From assembly GCF_048771995.1 (NCBI RefSeq), contig NC_133024.1, positions 25,622,001-25,686,000 of the forward strand: a stretch of 64,000 bases of DNA. The letters run 5' to 3'. Shown one piece after another: positions 1 to 12,500 of this stretch. The notes under the pieces were generated by a model. That model ran no database searches and was not told where the DNA came from. It saw only the letters and a list, made by a program, of their open reading frames with translations. The first letter of the stretch is position 1. Every line of letters begins with the position of its first letter. Made by a program: the position numbers and the translations under genes. Origin of the DNA: Taeniopygia guttata (Eukaryota; Chordata; Aves; Passeriformes; Estrildidae).

Positions 1-3000
1 AATTGATGTCTTTGAAAAAGTTTGACTAGATGCTTGCCAATGAAATTTGCATGAAGACACTTGTTGCTGAATAAAAGATTGTGAAGACATTTCTCAGCTT
101 TATTCAACCTGGAGAATTCTGAAGAAAAGTTCATGACAAAAGCAACAGGACTTGCAAGTATGAAAAGGTTGTTACTGTAAAAAGAGAGAAGAGGGGAGGA
201 AATGGCTGGGCTGCCATGTACAACTCAAAAGTCACATGAAATAGCTCTCAGATCTGGGATGTTCAGGCACTTTACAACAAGGAGAAAACACAGGCAAGAG
301 AGGATGTTTTTATCACTGTAGCCAGGAGTGCCAGCATTGATGTCTTCTCATGAAACAGCAACTCAGCTTCTGGAATTGTTAGTTAAACCCAAGGATGCAG
401 CAGGCTTCTGGGAAGCAGGCTAGGGAAAATACATAATGCTGGTGCCTGGAGCAGTAGCAAAAGATGGCTGGAACAGCCTTTTCAAATGTCATTCCAGCCT
501 TTCTGTTGCCAGGCTATTACTCTGAACTTCAGAAATGAACGCAGTGGATGAACAAAGTTACCGCAGACCCATGTACAACCTCTGTGGTTGCCTGGACCAA
601 GACTATAACCAACGTAAAGTTGTCTGCAGAGCCTGTGGAAGGACGAAAGGCTTTTCTGCTGGTGATGAACCAGCCATCACCTTAAAGATTTGCTGGGTCA
701 TGATAACCATGAACCTCCTCATCCATCCCAGGTACCGCTGGAGGATTCATCTGTTGGTGCATTAATGAATGTGAAAGAATGATCCGTGGGGCATATTTCC
801 ATATTCCTACATCCCTTTCCATGGAAAAAGCAGCATCTCTTACCTTTACACATGATGAAATATGTTCTGCTCTATCCAAAGGCCCTTTGTCACACCACTG
901 TTGCTATTTAGTCATGTCAGACCAGGCTCTCTTTTTGTCATGTCAAATTATCATCAGGCTTCAACTTTGGCCACAGAAATCTGGGGACAACACCATGATG
1001 GTTTAAAAAGCATCATGTGAGACACCCTCACTAGACACTTGTGATGTGTGGAATGGTGTAGAAGGCGTATTTGTTGAAAAGCTGTTTGAATAGGGAGTGG
1101 CATTCAGAAAATTCCATTAAAGAGGATATTTCCTTCTCACTCACCTGGTGCAGAAGCCACCTTCAGAGCCCATGATGGCAGGGATCACCCCTGGTGTTCT
1201 CCTTTTCCAGGAGACCACAAATTATGTTGGAAGGTGTTCTCTGTCAGGACAGCTTTGATTCAGAAGCTGGTGTTGGGATTGAGGAATTACTGGGGTCAAT
1301 GTTATTTTAGAACGTGAATCCCCAAAAAAATAGGTAAGTGGCAGTGTGACACAAAAGTGACACTTTTGCCACCCATTTTCAATACACTTCTCAAAGGGAG
1401 TCACCTTGGAGGGGCACATCTGTGACTGTGGGAGCAAAGCTCCTGTGACAACCCAGAGCAGAAGCAGGCAGCCATTGGTGAACCTCTTTCTCCATGAGAA
1501 ATGACCTTTTGGATGCAAAAACTCAACTGAATAATGGCAAAGGCATCTGCCATTTCCCAATCCTGAGGAAACACCTGACATGAGCCTCCCTTGGACCATG
1601 CAGGGATGGGCCCTTTTGACATCCTCACCAGCAGCCAGTTCTCTTGTAGCTTCTTTTTGGGCCAGCCACCTGCAGCATCAGCAGCAATTACAGTAATACC
1701 CCCTGCCCTGGCACATGCCCTTTTCCAGGCTGCAGGAAGACAAGCCCTGCTAATCCCCTCCTGTGCAAATGGCATTTATGTGCAACTGGTGCAGGTAAGC
1801 AAGCACAAGCTCAGGCTCCTCCTCGCTGCAGGAACACGCTGGTCCTGGGAGATGCTCTGCCTTTGCCCTCTTTCCTGTGGGAAATTCACTAGCCACAATG
1901 CCCTGCTTGAAGTGGGATCACAAGAGCAGGAATATATCCCATCAGGGCTTTGCCAGGCACTATTAATGCAGACCATATTTATAGCAATAAACCAAAGCAG
2001 ATGCCTTATTCACGCAGAGTTTAAATGTAACATGCCCACAGCCCTGTATCGAGAGGTGTGGAAGCAAACAAGATGCTCCTGGACATGCTGCACAGTGATT
2101 TTCTTCCTCATGGCCCACAGCTGTAGGGATCTCTGAGCACAGGGTTGAAAATAGCTGCTGCCACGACACGCCTGGTGTATTCCAGCTGTCAGCATTCAGC
2201 CAAGGGCAGTTTTTGCCTCCCAAGGCTGTAATTCTCCCCTCCACATACACACCAAACAAAATCACTTTTCCTAGAAGAGCTATGAAGCGTTTCTAGGCAG
2301 GATTCTTGGAGGGCTGTGTGTGGGACTAGGGACGAGCTGTGGCCAGGCAGCAGTGTGGGCTTTCCCTACAAACCATGGCAAAGGGTCATCTCTGAACAGG
2401 TTTTCAAAGTGCAAGGCAGCCAGATGGGGTTGCAGGTTGTGAAAGACCAACATAAAGTTTCAGACATTCCTGGACCATTTCAAAACGTGTTTTGACGAGC
2501 CCAGTTGCATGGGGTTTTCTGCAAGGCCTTTTATGATTATATCTCTCAGTCAAAGACTCAGGACTGCTTTAAAGAAAGAAAAACAAACAAAAAGATGCAA
2601 TTTAACTCCAAATGCCTGAAGAGAGTAAGTAGGGAACTCAACTTTGGAAAACACACTGCAGTGTTTATTTGAAGATAAAAACCACTGCTGCAAACCACTC
2701 GGGTCTGATTTAGATTATAAAGGGTGTTTGGTTTTATAAATGCAAGGGATGTTTTAAAGTCTTCCAGCAAGGCCCTCAAAACAGAACTACTCAGAACAGA
2801 AACAAAGTGCTGGGTTCAGCCAGTGTTTTCTCCAGGCCCCCTGTGCCTGTGGGGAGGTTTTATGAGCAGGGGTTGAGTTCAGGGCCCTCTCAGGGAGAGC
2901 AGGACAATCCACAGGGAAACAAAGCCCTGAGTGGCCCAGGGGGATCTGCTGCCAAGAAAGTGCACAACTTGCAGTGACCCATTAACATGATACAAAGGAT

Positions 3001-5139
3001 GTCCACAAAAGGACAGATTTACCCCAGTCTTCAAGAAATACCCAACACGTTTGAAGCAGAGGGTTATTGTTAAGAGAAATGAGAGGTCCTTCATTTCTAG
3101 CATCTAGGCCCTCATCCATATTCTGCCCCATTCCCATGAAATGCCAGTTTGGTCAAGATTTGTTCAGTGCTACCCTGCTCACAAGGAGAATCCATTAGGT
3201 CACCTACACCCACCACACGGCTGTTCCTGAGGAACCACAGGCTGCCCTTCTGAGTCAACAAAGAGCATTTGCAAAGCAAGGCTTTAGAGCAAGCATGGAA
3301 CATTGGTGGCAAAAAGGACATTGTTTGCTCAATATTGTGCATGTTTGTTACACTAACTTTTACTAGAGATGCCAGGAACACCAGGAATTAGTGAAAAACA
3401 TTTTTCCACAATGGCATTTCCTATCCCTTTTCAATGGCATTAGTCTGAAATTTACTCTTTCAGGGACAACCCCCAAATAAAACAATGCTGTGCCTTTCAT
3501 ACATGTCCTTTCACCAGCAGTAACTGTGTCCTTGCAGATGCAAAGGGTGACATGCTGACCTGCTGGGCTCACTCTGACCCCCTGCCCCCAGCTAAGCTAT
3601 CACCCAGATGAAGGGTTTGTTCCCTCCCAACTCACCTGTTCATTAGTGCCCAAGTCAAGCTCCGGCAAGGACCCTCTCCATCCACTCTGCTCCATCTCAT
3701 TCCCTTACAGGAGGAGCGACAGAGCTCCATGAAATCATTTATTTGCCAAGACAACAGTCTTCAGAGGTGTGTAAAAAGGCAGCCAGCCTTCTGACACTCT
3801 GGTGAAAGGGTAATATTTAGGATAAATATGCAACTCACTTACCAGTACTGACTTTGGGTCCTGCTTTTTCCATGGAGTCAAGAAGGGGTTACAGACAGGG
3901 CACTTGGACAACACTCTGAAGATACAGTAATCCTTCACCACTCTGGGAGTAGCTTTGAGCTGCTACCAGTAAGTCCCAGGCCAGGACAAAGAGATGGCCC
4001 TGTCCTTCTTCAATGCAGCACTTGGACCTTCTCCCAAAATTTTATTTTTAAAGGCTGGCAACTGCAACTCACAACCCTAGTGCAGAGAAAAAGGTGCATA
4101 TATTCAGCTCTGTCTTGATCACCTAAGGCAGCATGTCTAAGAGAAGTACAGCTCTACTTTATGATGACACACTTCCAGTGCATCAACATAACACTTCCCT
4201 TTAGATCTGTACAACTGCATGAGCCTAAAATGTCAATTTGACATTCTGAGCATCTGGTTCAGCCACCTAGTCACTCGCATTTCCTCTGTACTCTTCCTGC
4301 TGTTTTAGTGCTAACAGCAGAGGAGAGGGTCTGAGAGCCAAGATTTGCTTCTAAAGATGAAAACGTGGGCAACTCGTGTCTGGAATCATCACTTCAAGGG
4401 TTTTGTTTCCACATATAAGGTAGGCATTAAGAAGGCAAAGAAAAGTGTATCCTTAAATTAGTTAACAAAAAGAAATAAGAATATTCTCAGCCTGGCTGTT
4501 ACTGCAACATCACTGCACTCCTCTCTACTTTATGCTTCTCAAACTGGAGCTGCTGCATAATTTGAGAGGTTTTTCCTTACATATGATGTTGAACCACTTC
4601 TGAAATGGTCCCTGCTGAAGTGAATATCAAGTAATTTTTGTTTCCCACTGTCCCATTTTCCAATACAGCACATTTCTGCATTGACAAGTGGTAATTGCAT
4701 GGCAGGATCCGAAACATTTTGGCAATAGATCACAAAACTCTTCAGGATGTAGGAGGAAACACGGGATTACTCAAGAAATGGGAACACATTAGCCAGTTAA
4801 CATGATCAGAAAATTAGCATTCAAAAAGTCATTTACAGGTTTCAAGGTTAGCATATTAAGAGGAAACAATTCACGAAGTTTAGAACTGTTGTTCCATATT
4901 GTTGGAAAATTCCACCATGACATCACTTGCTCTGGTTCAGGTATATATCCTGTCTGTGAGTTACTTCTGCCTTTGAACTGTGGAGCAAATCTCTGCAACA
5001 CTCTTCCAGAAGTAAAACAGGGTCTGGTTCTGTAACACACACTGGTGTGTCACAAGTGGGCCCCAAGAACCAGGAATTTCAGCAGTCCCTTTGGAAGTCT
5101 CTATGGTTTTACACAGCACAGATCAAATCCCACCCACTC
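1..5139. other. Left flank, no gene recognised
   Basis: No exon, RNA gene or clear repeat could be supported here. By human gene order the next gene to the left would be GPR156, also on the minus strand with its 5' end facing this region, but no GPR156 exon was recognised. The 181-codon open frame at 1591-2136 (+) looks like chance. Confidence 0.5.
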
Positions 5140-5156
5140 CCACATACAGCCCCCTT

Positions 5157-5162
5157 TTAATG
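5157..5162 (-). terminator. Candidate poly(A) signal ATTAAA for LRRC58
   Basis: Reading the minus strand, ATTAAA is followed by a run of G and then by alternating G/T-rich sequence (about 5,105-5,156), the arrangement expected of a cleavage site with a downstream element. Two canonical AATAAA copies (6357-6362 and 4041-4046) compete with it. Confidence 0.3.
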
Positions 5163-6619
5163 CTTCCAATCCTGCAAAGTTCTGTCTGCAGAAACACCAG
5201 AACCAAGATGTCGGGAAATAATGGACAAACAACTGCAGAAATAACATTTTGGTAGGTTTAGTGTTTGCAATTTGTTTTACAGCTTACAATGAAATACTGT
5301 TAGAGATAGTTTACATTCATATGTTTCAGGCAAAATACAGTTTTAAAATCATAAGGCACTTTAAGATGTCCTAAAACAAATGCTTATATAAAAATTCAAC
5401 AAGAGGGCTAGATGAGAACCCTTTCTACCCTTAGTGTTCTGGTCAGTAAATGATCAATTCTCTAGTCAGGCAAGCAAGTGAAATAATCAATAGAAAGGTT
5501 TCCAAGACAGAGTTACTGCTGTATTAGTGTGCACTGTGGAGCAGTCTATTTGAAGTGTCTTCAGTTGGGGAGGGAGGGCATGGTGTGAATAAGATGCATT
5601 AAAATAGTTCTTTGAACTGGGCAACAAAGATGCATTGCAAGGATTAAGTTTCATTACTTTCATTGGATTAAACTCCTTCCATTCATTATTGCCAACAAGA
5701 GTAAGGAACAAAAAGGAGTAGGTTCTCCCTTCCCTCCCCCCCAGTGCCATTATAATTCAACACAAGATTTCAAAGACTTAAAATGACCAGGACAGAAGCC
5801 CATGAAAACCTGCATCTGGCCACTTCAGAGTATGTTTAAATATTCATTACTGACTTCCTCAGGTCTCACCTCTTATTAAAGAAACATAAAAGAATTGGCA
5901 ACCGTCTAAGTTGCTTCCCATCGAATTGAGATTTTGCTTCTTTTTAACACGACCCCACTGTTCCCATCAAGTACCTGCATTCAGAAACACACCAGCAGCT
6001 CTCCCTGCAGAGGCCTGCTGGGGCAGCAGATGAATGCAGGCAGGGCCCCAGCCCCACACGGAAGAAGGAATGAGCAACTCTGCTTAACACACTTGTGTCT
6101 CAGCTCAAGAACAGCTTCAAAAGCTGGTCATGCTGGGCTGCTGCAGCAACAAGGGGACTGATACCAAAACACTGACTGAAGACTTCACTTGAAGATAAAT
6201 CTTCAGGAGCTGAAATCTGCTAAAAACTGGCAGAAAACAAACAAACAAACAGACAATGGCAAAAACACTGCCTACTTCTCAGGGCCCCTGAGAAGGGAAT
6301 GGTAGGAACTAGTGCCTGTCATCCACCTGTGTATTTTCAAGTTGTGTCTCACCTATTTTATTGCCCAGTACATTTTCAAGTCTTTGGGGATGAACAATTG
6401 CTGAAAAATGACTCACAAGGGGCTCAATGTGTTAGGCACTACAGTATATATCTGCATCCCTAGTCTTCTCAAAATTACCTCAGAGGGAAAAAAAACCTCA
6501 AACCCAACCAACCAACAATTTGTTTTTCATACAAGTTCTTGATTGTTTTAAATTCTGACTTACTTGAATTGCACTTTAAAGCCCAGCAACAAAAAGAAAA
6601 CTTGGTAGCTATATTCAGG

Positions 6620-6647
6620 AATATATATATATATATATAAAAAAAAA
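6620..6647. repeat. AT microsatellite followed by an A run
   Basis: About nine to ten AT dinucleotides (6,620-6,639) are followed by a poly(A) tract, within the probable LRRC58 3' UTR. Confidence 0.95.
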
Positions 6648-7642
6648 TTAAGACACATTTTATCAAGTGTAAAAATGCATAGATATCAACTGTGTAAGCT
6701 GCCAAGTTTTGATCTGGCTACAGTGAAGAATCTGTGGAAAAAAAGATTACCCTAATGGACCATATAATATTTGGGCAGAAGTGGGATGCCTGTTCAGTTA
6801 GGAAAGAAACTACAGTTAAGAATCGAGCTAAATTAGAACCAGCCACCACTGGTCTGAACTCATCACACACAGAAGTGCTACTGTGCAAGCAGGAACTCTG
6901 ATGAAATCTAGCTTTGTGAACTGAAAAAATGCATGACTTCAAGGCAGCTGCTGCTAAACACAAGAAAGGAAGGTGGTACCTCATGGCCCTGAGCTCAAAA
7001 GATCTTGAGATCTCAACTTGTGTGGCTCACTTTTGTTGGCAGGAGAGTCAAGCTCTAGATCACTCAGTTGATTACTATGGTTATACCAGCAGGCAAATTA
7101 AAATTGTGGCTCTGGAATCATCTTACTGTCATTCAGCACTGTTGTGCCTATGTTCACTTGGGACAGCAAGAAGCATCTGGAAGAGGAGATGAACAAGACA
7201 GGCCACTCACTGGTTGCAATTTCACTAACAGCATGCAGATGGTTTCTCTCAAAACCTGTAGGTGGTTCTTCCCAAGTAAACCTCATAGAATCTGCTAAAG
7301 AGACATCCAGTTGCTTGGCACATACACCTCATTGTGTCTTAAAAATATACTTTAAAAAAATTATTTGGAAAGGCATAGAGCACATGCAATTAATTCCTTG
7401 TGGATCAATCACATGTGTGTGTGTGAACTAAGTTGCAATGATTAACAATGAACAGGGTATTATTTTACTATTAGATAATTTCAAATTCCAGTTATGTCCA
7501 AGGGAAATTGGGGAAATAAAGAGTTCTGTCAAGGAAATGCAAGGCAAGGAATTCAGCTTGCACACCAAGACACACTGGAACATACAAAGTTTCACAGACC
7601 ATGTTCTTCAGGTCACATGAAAGCAAAAATTGTAGTCTAATT

Positions 7643-7660
7643 AAAAAAAAAAAAAAAAAA
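7643..7660. repeat. A18 homopolymer
   Basis: Eighteen consecutive A on the plus strand (T on the LRRC58 sense strand). No transposon body is recognisable next to it. Confidence 0.95.
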
Positions 7661-9331
7661 CTAAAGCTAGTTATTAACAGCAGAATTATCAAAGTGCTTT
7701 AATACATAAAGTGTCAAACATAATTAAACAGGACCATTAAGACAGAGCTGCCATAAGATGTTGAAATAGGTATATGTGTTTTCTGAATGCAGGAGAGAAG
7801 CACAGGTTTTTAAATTACCCTGTAGGGCCAAAGTGGATTAAGAAAGTTTTTCTTGTTCATTTCAGCTTCTTAACATGATGGTTTTGCTCTGTTCATGCAT
7901 TCAAAGGCACAGCTGGATTTGCTCTATCAGGAACTGCATCAAAAGGACTGTCTATCATGAAATATTAATAATGGGGCAGCTCTCACGGAGTGAAGCACAC
8001 AACAGCCTCATAAAGTAGATTTACAGATAGCTGTCAATTTGCAATATTAATTTTATAAGATATTTCTTGATAATTAAAAATTCTGAGCTATTTTCTGCAG
8101 CTTTCCCTTAAACATAGTTTAAGATAACTGAGAGTATTATTTGAACCATCAACAGACTGCCAAAGCTATTGCCACAAGAGCAAATGCAAACAAATAAGGA
8201 AGACATTTCAAAAGCGCCTTGTGCAAGAAGCCCAGATAACATGCCTTTGCCTCCCTACCAGTTTTTCCTCTTCTCTTAGGAAAAAAAGACATTCTCCACA
8301 GCACTTCTCTGGGTATTTCAATTCACTGAGCTGCTACGTACCTTAGGCCCCCTTAAAGATGGAAAATAACTCTATCAAGCACAGCAGAGCAAACTGTGGG
8401 AAAATGTGTCTGTTTATAAACAAAAAATATCAATTGAGACCTTTCCTACAATTCACAGCTATAAAAGCAGATTTGTTCCAGTAAGCTGAGAGTCAAAAGT
8501 ATGATACAAAGCATCACATCTGGTCCCTTGCACAGGCCACAAGTCTGTAACTGGTATTACAACAGAACAACTTGTCTGTTTTCTGAAGGCACCATAAAGG
8601 CAGCAACACTTCAGGTGTAATGGGAAGAGGGAGCAGGAGGAAAAATAACAAATATTGTTAGAAGGAAACACTAAGAGCAGCTCAGTATAACAAGGGAGAA
8701 AAAAAGGTGGCTCAGTTCTATGATGGCTATAACATCTGTAACAGTACAGAAACCCTACACCTCTAGGCAAAGGAAGAGTAACCAGAGTTTGGAAAAATCT
8801 AGTCCTGAATAAAAAAAAATTCAACTTTCATTTTTCAGTGGATGGGTGTAAAATCTTTAACTGAGATCAAAGGAGACAGAAAGGAATCAAACTGCTATAT
8901 AAAACACTGGGGTCCATACATACTCACATGGCATCATTGGCCTGTTTCTGATTTACCACAGTGTTAAAAGATCTGGACAGTCTCCTTTGCTCTGCAGGAT
9001 GACTGAAGTCCAGTCAAGTTTCATATATTAAAATCCTTCTGAATCCGCCAGTGAGAACAAATCCCTCTCCCAGCCCATCTGAGGGAGGGGGGTGCCTCCC
9101 AGCCAGGAGACATTTCTAACAACCCCAGGCAACCTACAGGCAGCACGCTACTGAGTTAGATCTCCTAAGCAGCACTGCACCAAGCAAGTCCAGGCTTGCT
9201 AAGATGTTCTGTCCCTGCATGGACTTGAGGACAATTTCTCATGAGCCCTTCAGGCCGGTGGCTCATGCTTCACCATTCCACTATTGCTTTTCAAATCCAT
9301 TTTCCTTCCCGTCTTCCCCTCTGGCTGCCCG

Positions 9332-9540
9332 TTATCCCAGAAGGACTTTCTGCATCCTGTGCGCGGCGACGCTGGCCTCATCCTCAGAGTCAGACTCGCT
9401 CTGGGAAGTGGAGCTCTGGGAGGCAGAGCTGAAGGGAGAGGAGCACTCTGGGGAGCACAGGTAGTGCATCAGCGGGAGCCGATACTTCCCACAGAAGTCA
9501 ACGAACTTGATCTGTCTGACGCAGCTGTCAAAGTACACAC
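9332..9540 (-). CDS. LRRC58: LRRC58 coding exon 4 with stop codon (residues 308-375)
   Basis: The acceptor is CCCTCACAG|GTGTGTAC and the stop TAA is at 9334-9332. The exon encodes VYFDSCVRQIKFVDFCGKYR, the second Cys cluster and the Ser/Glu/Asp-rich tail ending in KVLLG. This C-terminus is nearly identical to what I recall of the human protein, which argues strongly that the gene is functional. Confidence 0.96.
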
Positions 9541-12500
9541 CTGTGAGGGAGAGGGAAAGAAACGCGTGAGACCTTGTGCCCAGAGACCTGCAAATTCCAC
9601 AGGGCTTTCGTGCCTGGAGCATATGCCTTCAATGAGGATTTCATTGGCACTGCACTATATGTAGGAGCACAAGGGCTGCTGGTGAGATACCTCTGAAAAT
9701 GTGAAATTTGTTTTCTTAGTAAAAAATTCTTGTAAAACTGTATTTGGTAGGTGATTCAGAACAGCACACTCTTCATACAAAGACACAGGGCAGTTACTTT
9801 CAAATAACACGAGAGTTTCTTCTAACCATTAGGGAGAAAACTCAGGCTGGGAATTTGCAAACTTCTTCAACATCAAATGAATTAATGCACTCTATCTTCA
9901 GACTTGTAAAACCTCTTCTACCAGCTAGTAAAAATGCATTCACAAATAGACCTTCACAGCTCTACTCTTCTGCTTGAGTGAAGCCACCATGCTGAGCTTG
10001 GATGCTACTTTCCATGGCAACAGTCTTGCTGTAACACACAATTATGTTCTCTTCCTGTCACAGCAAGTGATTTTAGACGCTGACATTTTCAGAAGTTTCC
10101 AGCGGTGTTTAAAGTCCTAGCTGGTCAGGAGAAAACTTTTCTCCTGCAGTGCTAGAGCAATGCTGCAGTACTGTGCAAGTTCATACAGCATAGTGAAAAA
10201 GCACAAAAGCACTGTTATCCAAGCTGTGCAAAACTCTTTAAAAAATAAACTTTTCTTTTCCTCCCTATGTAAGTCCTGGCCCTTTCATCTTTGCTTGTGG
10301 AGCATACTTTGATATTGTCCTGTAAGAAGATAACAGCTTGCATTATGACTGCAGGGTAGATACTAATTAATGATGATTTCCCTTACTCTTCTAAATGCTA
10401 AATATGCAGATTATTTACTCTGGTTAAAGAGTAAGCATTGAGCCAAATTAAGCCAAATCGTTCCAGGCTGTTTTATGAAGTCCTCTCCTTCCAAGAACTG
10501 CAGGCTAGTGGTCCCGAGACAGAGCTAAACAAGTTACCAACTTAGCAGTTGGTAACTGCTAAGTACTAGAGCCACTCTCCTCTTTTCCACCCAGAAATGA
10601 TGCTCACCATTCAGCAAGAGTATGTGCAAAAGTTTTGCTGTCCATTAGTTGCTCTGAGCTACTTCAAGGCAAATGGATTGGAAACTTCAGATCATAAAAC
10701 CATAGTTGAGTACTGGGATGAGCTACAAACACTCTGACAGAAGTGCTGTCTTACATTCCCATGCAAATACAGTAAACCAGCACTGCAACTCTGAATACTG
10801 TTCCTCAGTGAACAAAGCTCCTTAAAGACAAGTTTCCAGGAGACCTGGAGCCAGGGAAATACAGTCAAAATGTGGCTGCAGTAAGTAACACTCTGAACCT
10901 GAGTGAGCTCATAAAGTCACAGCAAGTCAGAGGGAGAGGAAACCACAAGGTAAGAGCAGGAAGCAGAGCTGTAAAGGTGAACTTACCCCCACATTTAGGA
11001 TTGGGGCAGTTGCTGGCCAAGCTCAGGTAGCGGACAAGACTCTCTGGGAGATCGCTGGGAGCGTAGGGAACGTTGCGAGTTTTAATCGTGCGTCCAGCCA
11101 GCTCCTGAAGGCTCGGGGGATTGTAGGTCAGGTCCCGCACAAAGCGCACCACCAGCGGGTTCCCACGCAAGCTCAGCTCGTCCAGGTGAACCAGGTTAAG
11201 GATCTCTCGGGGAAGGTAAGTCAGCAGGTTATTGTGCAGGCTAAGGGAACGCAGGGAATGCAGCCTAAGGATGGAGATGGAAATCCTGTCAAGATGCGCA
11301 AGCAAAATTGCCCCACAGCTGCAGTAAGCAGACCTAATTACTCTCTCAGCTCCCACCAATTACTTTTTCTTTGGCTTTTCTCCCTTTTAAAACATAAATT
11401 CATGCTAAAAGAACTGTTCTTACTCCAGTACACACAATGCACTAGAGAACTTGGGTCAGCACCAGAATACCTGCTAAAGAAACACAGTCTTAAACATGCT
11501 GCTATCCCTCTCAGTATTCCCCACACACAACCCCCAAAAAAGGTAGAACAAAAGTGTACAAACTGAGTGCTTTCAGGGGACATAATGTTTCCTTGTACCC
11601 GGCATATGCATCAAGAACAGTCCCATGCAGTGCTCTGAATAAGTCACCTGCTCTGTCTCATGCATTAAAGATGATTGCTGGGAGGGAGCCAGCCCTGGAA
11701 AGCCCCATGTTTTCATTGCTTGCGGCTGCACCACCTCACGCTGATACCACCAGATCTGAACAAGGTCAGGCCAGCAGCAGCACAGCAATTATTTTGCTTT
11801 TGGACGAGGCTTTCTCCTCTCAGGAAGCACAAAGCAGTGCTCCAGCACAGCACCCAGGGCTGCTCCCAAACTTGTAAAAGTTACAAGACATTGTACTTTA
11901 AGAATAATCCCACTACACCCTCAAATTCCAACTTGGAGAACTCCATGCTGCCATTCAATTGCTTTTAGGATTACAGGTATACATCCCATTTGCATTTCCC
12001 ATCTTAGGCTACACATACAGAACTGCAGTGTCCTCTTCCCCCCATTATGAACAGATAAAGCAGTAACCTGGCCATTAGAACTGTGCTGTAGGATTACAGC
12101 AACACTCTGAGATCCTAAGGTAAGGAATGACAAGGGAACACAGGGGATGGTACAAGACAAAAGTACACACAAAAAGGTTTTGGGTGAAAGGCAAAACCCA
12201 TCAAGCATTCATTATTAATAAAACAGAACCATTCTTACTTTTTAAGGTAGCAATTTTTCTTTTCTGAGTTGCCCAGGTACTTTTCAGGGTCCTCTATAAA
12301 AATCTATTAATTCACTGTAAGGTGTAATCTTGGTGATGGTTTTTTAATATAACCCTTTCATTGAGTTTTCCAGATCATATATTCATGGTCTGCCTGCAGT
12401 GCACCATGCCAAGGATGTTCTTTTTCAAATACAGTCACATTAACAAACTGAAGGACAAATAGATCTTCCCAGGTACTTTTATCCACACACACAGAAGAAA

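Larger units (their letters stand above)
5140..9331 (-). other. LRRC58: Probable 3' UTR of LRRC58 (left end uncertain)
   Basis: The stretch downstream of the LRRC58 stop is AT-rich and has no coding signal on either strand. Candidate poly(A) signals on the minus strand are AATAAA at 6357-6362, ATTAAA at 5157-5162 (followed downstream by a G/GT-rich stretch) and AATAAA at 4041-4046. The ATTAAA site has the best downstream element and is used here as the working end. Human LRRC58 is also thought to have a multi-kilobase 3' UTR (from memory). Confidence 0.35.

Noticed and set aside
1591-2136. 181-codon open frame (+)
   Set aside because: No recognisable motif, Cys/Trp-rich random composition and no splice context. 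One frame of this length is plausible by chance in 64 kb.
1-5139. Expected GPR156 5' exons from human gene order
   Set aside because: No reading frame here resembles a class C receptor. The gene is probably further left.
7643-7660. A18 run as the tail of a processed retrocopy
   Set aside because: No target-site duplication or recognisable gene-like body lies next to it.
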